From the NCBI RefSeq assembly GCF_021462225.1, contig NC_061817.1, positions 12,949,204 to 13,013,203 on the forward strand: a stretch of 64,000 bases of DNA, read 5' to 3'. Positions 43,201-58,200 of the stretch are shown piece after piece. Under the pieces are notes generated by a model, which was not told the origin of the DNA, did no database searches, and worked only from the letters and a program-made list of their open reading frames with translations. Each line of letters opens with the position of its first letter. The first letter of the stretch is position 1. Origin of the DNA: Girardinichthys multiradiatus (Eukaryota > Chordata > Actinopteri > Cyprinodontiformes > Goodeidae). The translations under genes and the position numbers were made by a program.

Positions 43201-46200
43201 TTGCAAGTTTTATTTTCTCGATTTGACACCATAATTGACTTTTTATACCTGGGGGCAAGCTTGATCTTCTTCCTTGAAAACAGCATTGCAGAGAGGAAGA
43301 TAAATGTCTTTCAGCTCCTAGCATCCACAGATGCTAAGAGCTTATTGGAGAGGTGTTCCCTCATTGGTTCAACCTGGAAGTTGATTCTTGGAGAGAGCAA
43401 CCCCAACTCTTAAACCACCAGAACCATACCAGAATAGAGTGCTTCTCACCATCTTCCTCACGTTTCAAGATCAGGAGTGGGTCCACCATTTCCTGAGACA
43501 GCAGGACATCACACATGAGTAAAACAGGCTCTTCTTTGCTGGAGATGTTTCAGCTGAGACCATGAGGCAAAATCTCAAAATTCAGCACAATAAAGGGACT
43601 CGTCGAAAAGAGAATCTTCCTTGGATTTCAGTAAAATCCCTGCAAGATGAGGATTCTCTGCAACCGGAAAATACACCTGGGTATTTTCATCATAAAAATA
43701 GAAAAAACACAGCTAAGTTGTCTGAATATCTACTCGATTCCTCATAAATATCCATCCAAATCTAGGAGGATATATTTTTTCCTCTGGCTGTAAGTATTGT
43801 GAAGAAACTTACTTAAGCTTCATTTGATTTCATCAGTTATGACTAATCAAACATTAGAGAGCATTCAACAAACTAAATATGTGTGTAAAAATAGCTCATT
43901 CTAAGTAGCCATCTACTATATTGGTTGCGTTCTGCTGTCCAAGCTCAAACATCATAATTAAACACTGCTTTATGCAAGTGTTGTTCCTGGATGTCTTTTG
44001 GTTTGTCAGGTTCAAACATTCTTCCCTGCTAAAAGCTAAAAATCAATTTATCTACGTTCAAAGGCAAGACAAGGATTTTCTCACGCTCCTCTGACTGGAG
44101 CCCTGACAGAATTTCACCTGGAAACTGTCCAGATATACGCTGCTTACATCTACATGACCTGTTCTACACTTGTGTTGGCTTATATTAATATTTATCTCCA
44201 TTATTCCACCTTATAGGAAAATAAAGAAAGCAGGTAAAGATAAATTACAATATGTAGATTTTTCTGTTTGTGGGTTGGATCTGTAGATGTTTTTGTTTCC
44301 ACTTTCCATGTTTGATGAGTCATTTATTTCAGACCGGTTTATGTTCAAATTTGTAGCATCTGGGCTGGCAGGATTAATCAGTTTGTTAGTTAGGATAATG
44401 TTAGCTTTTTGGGAGGTAATTGTTTGGGGGTTTTCTTGCATGAGTATATGTATTTTAAATCACCTGAAGACGCTGTTTCAGTTTGTGACTTCATGGAAAA
44501 TCAAAGGCAATCAACCAAGAGATCAGGAAGAGAACTGTAGACTATAACTGAGCACTAAAGCTTGCCTTGAAGGTGTAACATTCGTCTGCTTGAACATTGA
44601 TATGCAAGTCTATACACCATTAAAGTGTTCGAACATCATACTGTTCAGGAAGAAGACGGGTTTTGTCTCCCAGAATAGAACACGGTTTGATGGAAGATGT
44701 TGGTAACAACCTCAGATCAAAAATCAAAAGACATTGTAAAAAGGCTGGCTGAAGCTGGAAAAAGAGTGACATTGTCTACAGTTAAACGAGTCCTGTACCC
44801 ATATGGGCTGAAAGACCACACAGTGAGGAAGAAGCCATTACTCCAAAGGCTAATTACAGTTTGCAAATACACTAATTTAGAAAGATCTTAATTTTTGTAG
44901 GGTTTGAGGTTATAGGCAAGTGCTTGACTATAATGGCCCTCATAACATTTATAGGAAAGGGGGGTGCTTGTGAGCTTGAGAACACCATCCCAACTGTGAA
45001 GTATGAGATGGGTAAAATTATGTAGGTGTTTGTCCATGTTTTGTAGTTGACATTAAAGCCCCAATCTCCATCCCATCGAAATTCTGTGAGGTGTGTGCGA
45101 GCAGGGCGGCCTACACATATGGCTTAGTTTTACCTGTTCTGTTAGGGGTAATACTCCATCAAGCTACTGGGAGAGGCTTTTTGAAGAAAACCCATCACAT
45201 TTGACTTCTCATGCAGTTTAAAAGCCAGTCCCAGCAAATAATAAGGAAATGAAAGTAAACTTGTGAATATGACAAATGTTAATAGAAATGCTAACAAATT
45301 ATCTTTCTCATTATTCTGGCATTTAGTTTATAATTATTTTGGTAATCTGAACTCCCCTTACACATATACATGTATATTTAGATGTATTTATATGTTAGAA
45401 GAGCTACAATAAGACCTGAACGGCAGTAATGTTTAAGCAGCTCTATGGATTGCATATGTTTGACAATAATCTTCCGATTTTCCTTTCAGAATTGTACTTT
45501 CCAGGTTGCTTCTTGTGTTGAGGATTTCAATATTTTCCAGAAATGTCGTACTATGGTGGTTGTCATCACAAACATCCTGCTGGTCTGCAGTTTTTCACAC
45601 AGGTCGGGTGGCTGATCCCAGCTGGCGGATCCACAGCAGATCTTAGCAGAACAAGAGGAAATCAATTTAATTTTTGCAAAGCATTCCTTTATCCCTACAG
45701 TCTATGCAGATCCCAGAGTAATATCTTTGTGCCTCAGGGGAGAGGAGAGATATTAGCACCTTATTTGTGTTTTCATTTTCTTTCCAGCTCATATTTTTCA
45801 ATCAAATTGAAGGGATTTTGAGAGAGAACACTGATTGTCTTGAGGTACAGCACACACCAAAAGTGTGGACACACCTCATTCAAAGAATTTTCTTTATTTT
45901 CATGACTATGAATATTGTAGCTTCACACTGAAGGCATGAAAACTATGAATTAACACATGTGGAATTATATACTGAACAAAAAACAAATGAAAATATGTCT
46001 TATATTCTAGGTTCTTCAAAGTAGCCACCTTTTGCTTTGATTACTGCTCCGCACACTCTTGGCATCCTGTTGATGAGCTTCAAGAGGTAGTCACCTGAAA
46101 TGGTTTTCACTTCACAGGTGTGCCCTGTCAGGTTTAATAAGTGGGATTTCAAGCCTTATAAATGGGGTTGGGACCATCAGTTGTGTTGTGCAGGAGGTGG

Positions 46201-49200
46201 ATACAGTACACAGCTGATAGTCCTGTTAGAATTTGTATTATGGCAAGAAAAAAGCAGCTAAGTAAAGAAAAACGAATGGCCATCATTACTTTAAGAAATG
46301 AAGGTCAGTCAGTCCGAACAATTGGGAGAACTTTGAAAGTGTCCCCAAGTGCAGTCGCAAAAACCATCAAGCGCTACAAAGAAAGTGGCTCACATGAGGA
46401 CCGCCCCAGGAAAGGAAGACCAAGAGTCACCTCTGCTGCGGACGATAAGTTCATCTGAGTCACCAGCCTCAGAAATCACAGGTTAACAGCAGCTCAGATT
46501 AGAGAACAGGTCAATGCCACACAGAGTTCTAGCAGCAGATACATCTCTAGAACAACTGTTAAGAGGAGACTGTGTGAATCAGGCCTTCATGGTAAAATAG
46601 CTGCTAGGAAACCACTGCTGAGGACAGGCAACAAGCAGAAGAGACTTGTTTGGGCTAAAGAACACAAGGAATGGACATTAGACCAGTGGAAATCTGTGCT
46701 TTGGTCTGATGAGTCCAAGTTTGAGATCTTTGGTTCCAACCACCGTGTCTTTGTGCGGCACAGAAGAGGTGAACGGATGGACTCTACATGCCTGGTTCCC
46801 ACTGTGAAGCATGGAGGAGGAGGTGTGATGATGTTGGGTTGCTTTGCTGGTGATACTGTTGGGGATTTATTCAAAATTGAAGGCATACTGAACCAGCATG
46901 GCTACCACAGCATCTTGCAGCGGCATGTTATTCCATCTGGTTTGCGTTTAGTTGGACCATCATTTATTTTTCAACAGGACAATGACCCCAAACACACCTC
47001 CAGGCTGTGTAAGGGCTATTTGACCAAGAAGGAGAGTGATGGGGTGCTGCGCCAGATGACCTGGCCTCCACAGTCTCCGGACCTGAACCCAATCGAGATG
47101 GTTTGGGGTGAGCTGGACTGCAGAGTGAAGGCAAAAGGGCCAACAAGTGCTAAGCACTTGTTGGCGGCGGTGGCACAGGGGTGGATGGGGTGGTACCCAT
47201 GTACCGAGACCTTAGTCCTCAATGCAGTTGTCACGTGTTCGAGTCCCATTGACCTTTGCATCATTTCTACCCCCTCTCTCTCCACCCCATTTTCTGTCAG
47301 CTCACTTTCAGAAAAACTTGAAAATAAAGACTAGTGCCACAAAAAAAAATCCAAAAGTTTACACAGTTGTTGGTGGAGATAGAGCAGACTGGTGAATCAC
47401 CATAGGCAGGCTGCACACAGCTATTGTTTGGCTAAAGAAAACAGCAACAAACCTAATAGCATTGAGTTGTAAAATTGTCGCCTGTTAATATCCAATAACA
47501 TGGCGTTGTCTACCTCTGATTTAAAGATTTACATTTTGAGTTGTTCTAAGCAACTAAAATTAGCTTAAACACAATGCTCATCTGACAAGCTGTTATTCAT
47601 CCACCTATACAAGGACCTTAATTTCTACCTAGTTCAGGGATCTGACATACTTCCACTACAGATAAGAAAATTACTACAGATAGTTACTGCACAGAACCTC
47701 AGAACGTAATTTCAAAACATTTAATCTAACCCTAAAACTGCCTACAGATTTGCAGGAGACTGCTGTTGAGTTGTTGCTGCTCTCTCAGTTGAACAATCTC
47801 CATTTTCCAACACAAAATTACATTGGTGAAGGCTGCCAGCTGTATCAATCCACCAGGAATCTTCCGGAATAATTTCCAAACAACTACAAGAACTGGAAAA
47901 GCACAGAAATTTACAATCTTTGATGCCACTGAACAAATAACAGCTTCTTGCCAAATCTAAACATTTATTCCAGTGTTGACAGACTTTAAGCAGACTGATG
48001 AGGCACAGTGATCTTTAGAGCTCTCAGAACTCAGACTGATATGTCAAGAGAGCAGAATCGCAAGCTGGACGCAGCGGTTGGACTCAGAGGTTAAAGGATA
48101 TAAGCTTGGAGAAGTTGTACACTCGAGATCTGCAGAAAGTACCAGAAATTTGGCTATTTGGATTCGCAATTGAGACATACCAGTAAAACTCTTCAGGTGG
48201 TCGGAAATTCACAACTGCCTGAACCACAACATTTATTGTTTTTCTAAATCTGGCGCCCCAATGTGGCCTTGGCAACTTCTGCTAACTGGCTATCGACAAA
48301 ATATCTCCTGGATGTTATATAAACACGACGCTCTTCCCCAGCACTCCCCTACCAGCTGTGTGCTGATAGGACTATGCGGCCGATTGATAAAACTTCCAGC
48401 TCTCTTCTCAAGGACAATGGCGCTTCTGTCAGTGTTGACAGTGTAATTCTTGCAAACACACTCAGACTTTTATATATTCGCACCCTCAAGATTCCACTGT
48501 ACCCTTGCTAAATCTTTACTTATGTGTGTGTTGCTTACCCCTGCTGAGGTTTTTTGTACTATTTCAGACTCTGTTCTGCTAAGAATAGAGTCTGAAATAT
48601 AATTTGTTTTCCCCCTCCTATCTTACTTTACCTAAATATGTGATTTCATTACTTTTCATAGATTTTCAGATTTCTCAGAAAGATTACCAGCAAAAACCAA
48701 TTATTACTAGTATTTCATTAATTTTTCATTGATTTTTAGTTTTATCATAAGAATTACCAGCGAAAACCAAATATTATTAGTAATTTTAATTTTAGCTGCT
48801 CTTACGCCAATGACCCAGCTTTCTTAATTAGACTATAATGGACTGTTATTACTTAGTTCAACTTCAGTACCAGTAAAAGCAATATATTATTAGCACCTGA
48901 AAATGTGGATTAAAGCTGTTTTGTACCAGTGACTCAGCTTCCCTAGTTAGAATTCAGTGGAATGATGAGACTATTAGATTTCTCAGAAGGATTCATAGAT
49001 TTTTAGATTTCTTAGGATTGTAGTATCATTTGATTTGTTTTTCTGTGTCTGTATCTGTGTTTATTTTCAATTGTATGTACAGTGCTTTGACTGTCTCGTT
49101 ACTCAAAAGCGCTATATAATAAACTTACCTTACCTTACAGCTGATAAGGCAAATTGATACAGCTTCATCAGCTTAATTTTGGCTTTCAGTCTTCTCAAGG

Positions 49201-52200
49201 TGTAGACGTTTAATATTTTCTACTACAGCATTGTATTCCACGGAAATCAACATTTTTTCAGTTTGAATTTTTCTACATGGGTCATATCAACTAACACAGA
49301 CCTGTCTGACTGGGTCAGGGGTCTGCAACCTGCGGGTCCGAAGCCCCAAATGGCGCTTTGGACCTTCCACAGTGGCTCTTTATAACTTTGGTTAAAAATG
49401 ATAAAGAACCATTTAATGTTTTTAAAAATCATCATAATAATAGATGCAGGTTTTAGCAGTTTATTAGTTTTATGGAATAGTTGCAATGTATTTCAACAAC
49501 AGAATGGCACTAAGGGTACCTGTAATATTTTCTAAATTTATTTTTCTTATCATTAGATTAGAAACTTTGTGCTGTTTTTACACACTTTTCCACAAATATA
49601 AACATCCCTTAGAAGAAAATGTATCCATCCTCTTTTTGTGAAAGTTTAATGTTCCCTTTTTGTTTTAAAATGGAAACATAGAAAATAAAATAGTGGTTCT
49701 TCAAAAATGACAATACATTTTCTTTAGTAGATGTTTAAAACTAACCAAGAAGTTTTATTTCGCTGGACTGAGGGCATAAATGGCGCTTTGGGCTGTAAAG
49801 CTTGCAGAACCCTGAACCAGGTGTTAGCCAGGAGGATTCACCGATAGGAAGCTATGAATCAGATGTCAGCTTTAGCATCGTTAGCGGATAACGGTTAGAA
49901 AGTTTTGGTGTTTTCACATTGCAGTGAAATCTTCCATATCTTTGTTTGCAACACAAACTAATTAAAGAGTGGTGGAGAGGTTTTTATTGCTTTTGGAACC
50001 TAGTGTTATCAGCCAATCTGACAAGAAGGCTTTACTAGCTTAGCTGAGTCCATCAAAACAATTGAGCCCTATTAGAAATACTTCCTATCTTACTTCCAAA
50101 TAATAGTCTCAAACAATGAAAAGTACTTATCATTATATCTGGGGCCTAATTACTTCACCAGATGAAGTCATGCTGACAGCCTGAATAGCGCATCACAAGA
50201 CAGACTTCAGATTGACAAGAGGTATTGTGATGTTTTAGTACGTTGAGATCTTCTCAGACCCCTTTCTTACATCGCCTGATTGGTTCTGACAGGAACATCT
50301 AAGGCTCACAAAATCAGCAGATTTGCAATTATTTACTTATTTCCTGATTTAATGCATGAAATGTTCGAATACCAAAAATTTTTTTTACCCTGAGAGGATA
50401 TGAATGCTCCAGACAAATGATAAGTTCAGTATCAGTATAGAGTACCAACATTTACAGGACTTTGACTAAAGTATATTTGACCTCTACCTCCAAGACTGTT
50501 TAATTCATCTAGATCACACAATGTCTAAGTCATTGTACTGGCTAGGTGCATGTGGTTGACTTAATCTGACAGATGCTACGGTGTTGCTATAAAAAGCAGA
50601 AAAACAAAGCTTCTGGTGTGTTGACAGTGTCTTTGTACTGTTCTTTCAGAATATCAGAGTGCTTTTCAACATCCGTGTGGTGGGAGGGTCTACGTTTTAC
50701 AACTACTTGTCACCTCAGGATGGGCGACCCCTCTATCACCCCGCCGTTGACAGGTGAGGGTGTGAAAATACTTGAAACGTCATGGTGCTAGAGCTAGATG
50801 ACTGACACACACAGTCCAGACATGCTCCTGAGCTTCCCGAGCAGATCTGAGCAACATTCAATTATCAGCTCTAAATTGTTGGGTGTTGATTACACTTCCT
50901 GCTGAATCCATGCAGTAACATGTCCTCAATCCCCTGATACCTTTACAAGTTTCCACAAGAGATAAATTGTTGTGGTGTAGTCTTGTAATCTTCACTTTCC
51001 TTTACTTTTCTGTCCACTACATAGTGTGCACAGGGTGCTTTAAATGAATAGAAACATAATTTGCTTGTTTTTAAGCTATTAAACCTTTTATTGTATAGAA
51101 AGTGCAATGAATTTCTTAGCTATGCATTAAAGGACATTTTAAGCATTGTCTTAAACATTTTCTACCCATGCTGAAAGATGCATAGTGTTTTATCACCACT
51201 CTTCCTGTGTTTGTTCAGTCAAAACCAAGAAAGAAGGTCAAGAATCAGAGAAAGAAAATTAGCAAAACCCAGCAGTTTGTCTAACAAACCTGCTGACGTC
51301 ATCTGGAAACAAAGGAGAACTCCTTCTAGTGTAGTGTAGTGTAGTGTAGTGTAGTGTAGTGTTTGTCAATACAAAGTCTAAGCAAATGACTCTTTGCTTG
51401 GAACTTATGATGCATGTCTTTTTGTTCTAACGTTCGCCTTTCCCAAGTAGAGCAGATGTAGAAAATATAGACTGAACCATCATGATATTATGACCACTGA
51501 CAGGTGTAGTGAATAGGAATGTTTGGGGGGTGGGGGGATACAGTGTGATGCAATATTCTGGGAAAGCTTAGGTTCTGCCATACATTGTTGTGTTCTGCCA
51601 TGCACCAGTTGTTACCTTGATACACAGCACTTTCCTTGGCGTTGTTTCAGACAATGCACACCCTTTCATTAAACCAAATTCCTTGATAATTATGGTCTGT
51701 ATCAGCAGGATAATACAACCTGCTCACACCAGATATGGCTTAAATATGGTTCAGGGATGAGTTGAGGAGTCCAACAATGAGTTTCAGGTGTTGATTTGGC
51801 CTCCATATTCCCCCAAATCCCAAACCAACTAAGCGCCAGTGGGACATCCTGGACACACAAGTCTGATCCATAGAAGGTCCACTTCACAACTTCTGAGACG
51901 TAAAGGATCTAAGTCTCAGAACATCTTGGTTCCAAATACCACAGCACCCGTTCTACGAGAGTCCATGCTTTAACGGGTCAGGGCAAAACCAACACATTAT
52001 TAGGCAGGTGCTCATGATCAGTTCCAATCCACACTGACAATCCTTGAGAGGATCATCAAGAAAAAGTGGAATGGGTTTTTAAATTCCAGTGAATAAAGAC
52101 TTTCTCACAAAGCCTTTAAGTTATACTTAGATAAAGCTTCTTGTAATAATTATGTTTTAGCAGCCAATTTAAACTTGTCTACAGATGCAAACAGAGTAGA

Positions 52201-55200
52201 AATCTCATTTTAGCTGACTCAAGACGGTCAGCCACATTCTTTATTAACTGACTGATTATTAGATTGTTTATTATTTCATGCAATGAAATGACCAAATATT
52301 TTAAACTAATGACATATTATATAATCAGTCTAAAGTGCAATTAGAATTGGCTCCTATCTAATTTGACAGTCTGTCTTTACATTTAAAAAAGTTACAAATC
52401 TACTTTGAGTGTTTGTCTCTTTAATCTAAATGTGAAATATGTTGCAGCATCATCTAACTTATAAGGGCATGCCATCATTCTTCACAAATGCAAATTCAAT
52501 GGCTTTCAGTGGCAAAAGTGATTTGCTGATTTTGGCGACGTCTCGAAAGAACTTCCATTTGAGTGTCTAAGAAGAGTTAATTCACCCACTGAATGGTGCT
52601 GATGGAAGCTTGTGCTTTCAAAATCTTTTGAAATGCAAATTTGTTGTGCACAGTATCCTAGAAACTTGTGTAATGACAGTGCCGGAGCTCTAATGCCTCA
52701 GAAATAGACTCTGTCCCTAAGGAAACCCAAATAATGTGATCAGAGAGAGTACAAAACAACTGATACTGTTTTGCTTTACCTTGATCTTTTACTATAGTAT
52801 TACCCTCTATAAAATTCGTATGTCAAATGCGTAATGCATCACGTGTTGCACACGCCATTCCCTGGATCACTGCTGGATCACTGCTGCCACAACTCACTAG
52901 TAGTATAAACATAAAGGTTTAATCCATCACCTGAAACTGGAAAGATCATGGCTTAAATGCAAAGCTCCCAAGACAAGGCTGTCCATCTAAACTGGCTCCA
53001 GGCAAGGAAACAATCAATCAGAATCAGCCGGCAGACCTATGCTAACTCTGGAGGAGCTGCAGAGATCAACTCTCAGTTGGAAGAATCTGTTCAGAGGACA
53101 ACTATTAGTTGTGAACTCTATAAATGTGGCGGGGTTTTTTTTAAGTGGTGTCAAATTAAGGTGAGATCTTTCCATGTAATCCATGCAACATTTAGTAACT
53201 GCTCACAGTTAACTCCATAAAAGTTACAATAAATATCCTTATATCCTTATGTGTAATCCATGCAATAATTAGTAAAACACACAGTTGAAGCAGTGAGGAG
53301 TGAAACAAGCATGTTCTCATATTCTGGAGCTGAGAGACTGGAGAGGCCTGTGTGGAGCCACGTATTATCTGCCACATGTTATCTGTCTTATCTTTTGCAG
53401 AAGTATAAACAACAAGTATCCAATGATGTATGATGATTTTACATTCTTTCACATGTATTGAGTAAAATTAGCAGTCTTTGATTAACAAGTTAAAAGATGT
53501 ATGATTAAAATGTGGTTAGGAACTGAGAATTAGAGGAAAAACATTAAGGTTTGACATTCTCAATCAGCTATATATGAGAGAAATATAACATTAATCATTT
53601 GTAAAGCATGAATAAAAAGAATGAAGTGATGGTTTTGCAACTGTGTTTTAAAGTAAATGCTGAAAGCTAAAGAATGAAATGTGTAATACTGTGTAAAGTT
53701 TAAAACTGAGCAGATTAGGGAAAGAACTGGAGGATGACTTGGAGTGACGAGAGCCAGCTGCATGCTGACAGCGAACCTTTTCAAGGCAAACGGGAGGAAG
53801 GGAGGATGCGACTACAGACCAGCGTGGCTATTTATGGGCATCTCCAAGGCTGAGAAACAGAATCAGTAGGTCACAGTGACCATGACTAAAGTATTGAGCA
53901 ATAATCAAGAAGCTGAGCTGAAAAGGTTCCGCAATAACTAAGAAGCCTAATAAGGGGCTGGCTGGTGAAAGCATCAAGCACCATAAAAGCAATGCTGAAG
54001 GAGGGAACGGGGTTGTTTCCTCGCAGAAGACCAGCGAACAAGATCGGACGGAGAAAATAAGCTTGGATGGAAAAGGAACAGAGACACAGCCCCACTGATC
54101 GACTGCATTAAAAAGAGGATCAACCTGTGGGCCCAGAAAGGACTGTGCCTCAAAATTAATAATCTGATTTCATCTAAAGCCTTTTTATCCAGACAACAGA
54201 AGTGAACTTGATCGGTGAACAACTGATTGCTCCAAGTTTCAGGCTTCTGGAAGTCCTGAATCAACTTCATTTATGTCTCCGGGTTTCCTTCAACTCTTCA
54301 GCCTCTGGAAACTACTGTCTTCGGAGACATATAACAACAAAGATCCTGTTTAACCATCAAAGTCTGGAGCATCAGTGCCTGCCACTTAAAGGAAGAAAAC
54401 TGAAGATTAAGTTGTATTCCCTTCAAGAAATCACTCGTTGTTACCAGACGAATCTTCTCCATCAGGTGCATGGATGAGCCTCCGTCTTCAAAGTCTCTCC
54501 AAACTCACTAGTTTCAGCATCAGGAAAAGACAGGTTGAATTGATTGATTCATTCTATTATTGAAATTAGTTTGTGTTGCCAAATTTAAGCTGTTACTGAC
54601 CCCTGCAAAAGCGTTACTAATTAAAGAAAGCATATAAAATTCTAGTTAAATCGTGGACATTCAATAATTTGAGTCACTGTATTGTTGGTTTTTCATTTGT
54701 GGTAAAAAGTCTTGTTGGCTGGTTCTAAGATATTTTAGGAGGTTTTTATAGGTTGCCTTAGCCAAGTTCGTTAAAACATCGCCCTTGGGGCTCGTGCTGA
54801 GCCACTAAAATTAACCTAGCCCATATACCAAGAGCCAGTTGTAAATTAGGGAATGAGCAGCCGTGAACAAAAGTGACTGTCGAAGGTGTGGATGACTGCG
54901 AGAGGCTACTCAGTCGTCCAGACCACCAGTTGAAGAAGGGCAAGACTTTTGTATGAAGGCTGTCAGAGGCTAGGCGAGTCATTTCCCGACACCAGCTTAA
55001 ACAGAACTTTCAGTAAACCTGCTTAGTAAGACCTTTCAGGTTTAGGGAAGTCCGGACCCGTTGGATGGAGAGCTGGATTGAGCAATCCCTTTAGACATGG
55101 GGAAGTAGGAGGGAGGGGTTAGCTCATCGGACAATAAAAGTGGCAAGAAGAAAGCCAAAAGAAGTAAAGTTTGCAGTTTGCCACAAGCTATGTGCAGGAC

Positions 55201-58200
55201 ACAGCCAACATGGTGGAGGCACTATCATGCTGTGGGGGTGCTTTTCTTCAGTAGGGACATTGAAACTGGTCTGAACTGATGGGAACTTACAGGTCCTTCT
55301 CAAAATATTAGCATATTGTGATAAAGTTCATTATTTTCCATAATGTCATGATGAAAATTTAACATTCATATATTTTAGATTCATTGCACACTAACTGAAA
55401 TATTTCAGGTCTTTTATTGTCTTAATACGGATGATTTTGGCAAACAGCTCATGAAAACCCAAAATTCCTATCTCACAAAATTAGCATATCATTAAAAGGG
55501 TCTCTAAACGAGCTATGAACCTAATCATCTGAATCAACGAGTTAACTCTAAACACCTGCAAAAGATTCCTGAGGCCTTTAAAACTCCCAGCCTGGTTCAT
55601 CACTCAAAACCCCAATCATGGGTAAGACTGCCGACCTGACTGCTGTCCAGAAGGCCACTATTGACACCCTCAAGCAAGAGGGTAAGACACAGAAAGACAT
55701 TTCTGAACGAATAGGCTGTTCCCAGAGTGCTGTATCAAGGCACCTCAGTGGGAAGTCTGTGGGAAGGAAAAAGTGTGGCAGAAAACGCTGCACAACGAGA
55801 AGAGGTGACCGGACCCTGAGGAAGATTGTGGAGAAGGGCCAATTCCAGACCTTGGGGGACCTGCGGAAGCAGTGGACTGAGTCTGGAGTAGAAACATCCA
55901 GAGCCACCGTGCACAGGTGTGTGCAGGAAATGGGCTACAGGTGCCGCATTCCCCAGGTCAAGCCACTTTTGAACCAGAAACAGCAGCAGAAGCGCCTGAC
56001 ATGGGCTACAGAGAAGCAGCACTGGACTGTTGCTCAGTGGTCCAAAGTACTTTTTTTGGATGAAAGCAAATTCTGCATGTCATTCGGAAATCAAGGTGCC
56101 AGAGTCTGGAGGAAGACTGGGGAGAAGGAAATGCCAAAATGCCAGAAGTCCAGTGTCAAGTACCCACAGTCAGTGATGATCTGGGGTGCCGTGTCAGCTG
56201 CTGGTGTTGGTCCACTGTGTTTTATCAAGGGCAGGGTCAATGCAGCTAGCTATCAGGAGATTTTGGAGCACTTCATGCTTCCATCTGCTGAAAAGATTTA
56301 TGGAGATGAAGATTTCAGATGATTAGGTTCATAGCTCGTTTAGAGAACCTTTTAATAATATGCTAATTTTGTGAGATAGGAATTTTGGGTTTTCATGAGC
56401 TGTATGCCAAAATCATCCATATTAAGACAATAAAAGACCTGAAATATTTCAGTTAGTGTGCAATGAATCTAAAATATATGAATGTTAAATTTTCATCATG
56501 ACATTATGGAAAATAATGAACTTTATCACAATATGCTAATATTTTGAGAAGGACCTGTACAGCCAGAGTTGCAATAGAGTGGCTTTTATCAAAGCTTATT
56601 GTTGTGTTAGAACGGACCAATCAAAGTCCAGACCTAAGTCCAATTGAGAATCTGTGAAAAGGCTTGAAATATGATGTTTACAGCTGTTCTCTATCCTTCT
56701 GATAAGGTAATTTGCAAGGAATGATCAAAATTTTCCATCTCTGGATGATCAAATCTGGTGGAGACATGCTCCAATTTATTACTATGACGTCCATCTATTT
56801 ATCTATTTTCCATCCCTTCCTAATTCTTTTTGGGGTTGCAAGAAGCTGGAGTCTATCCTGGCAGTCTGTGATGCATGAAGGAGGGTTTGGCTTGAACTGG
56901 CTGTCAGCGAGTCATAGAATCACCAAAATATTTTAAAAGGAGACTCATAATCCCCATTGGATAAGTTAAATTGAATTTCTTCATCCACTGACTTTTCTAC
57001 TTCTGTAAAGTAGAAAGGGTTTTACAGTGTTTATCTGTGCATGTACTCATTTTTATTTTCTTATTGGAGGCTTTTTATGCTATAGACACCGATATAGTCT
57101 GAGTTCATTGGATCCTTGCTGAACAAAAAAAACAAGAAAAGCTCCAATAACAAGAGTTGCAGAACCTTGCCATTTTCTTTAGGATCTGTTGACCAGGCTT
57201 ACTTAGAATTTAGTGAGTAATGTTTACTGCGTATCTTGGTTATTACAGCACAGGCTAAGGTGTCAGATTTTCATTTGAGGATGATTTAAGGTTTTACATC
57301 GACAGGTGCGCTGATAGTCAGCTTTCCTGAGATTGCTTCCTTCACTGACCAGCTATGATTGCATATTTCAGTGCTTTCAGACGCTTGTCTCATGCTCTCC
57401 TGCTTTCTTTCCCAATTATTAAACAGCTGTTGCAACACATAACACTAGTGTCTTCACTCTGAATGGAAAGTACCATCATGTATTATTTACATTTGCTGCA
57501 ATGCCATTGTGATTCCCTTAACCTAAATGCTTTCCCTAAAATCGAGTAGTGACTCTGTAATCAGTTTGTTTTTTTAGCCCAAATTTCACTGCATTTTTAT
57601 ATCCATTAAATTGAGTCTTTTGCTTAGACTAGGATTCAATATAAGAAAATAAAAAAGATAAAACAGGAAAAATAGAAGTAGTATGGTGTCAAAAGTCAGA
57701 GCTAAAGATGAGTTTTAAGACAGAGCCAAGACCTGTCTAATTTGCTGTGGTAGTTAATTCCACATCTTAGGAGATAAAACTGGAAAGGCACTAAGCTTCT
57801 GCTTAGTCTGAGGAGCAGCTGATCAGCTGGTCTAAAAAAAACATGAGGCTGCACACAGGTGATCAATAGAGAGAGAGAGAGAGGTTAGAAGGGGGCAGGA
57901 CCATGCTGTGTCCCTAATGCCCACCCACTGCCCCAAACGAGAGATTCAAATATAGTGATCCACTGTGTGAAAACGCAGCTGTTAAATCTAAGAGTACAAT
58001 AACAGCCACCAGAGTTGGTAGCTAAAGATACAGTATACTGTTTAAAAACCTTTAAGAAATCTGATTCAGTTCTTCATACATCTTTAAATCCAGATTAGAA
58101 AACCTCTAACAATATTCTTCTTCTCCAAATAGGCTATAAATTGTTTTGGGGCCCCTAGGTTATGGAATGCTTTACCTTTGCACATCCGACAGGCATCTTC

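Noticed and set aside
47237..47246. B-box gttcgagtcc as a tRNA gene
   Set aside because: It lies in a SINE body. A cloverleaf with paired acceptor stem cannot be formed, and a SINE tail follows.
48560..48599. Hairpin as a microRNA precursor
   Set aside because: The stem is only 13 plus 4 bp with a 4-base loop, too short for the usual precursor.
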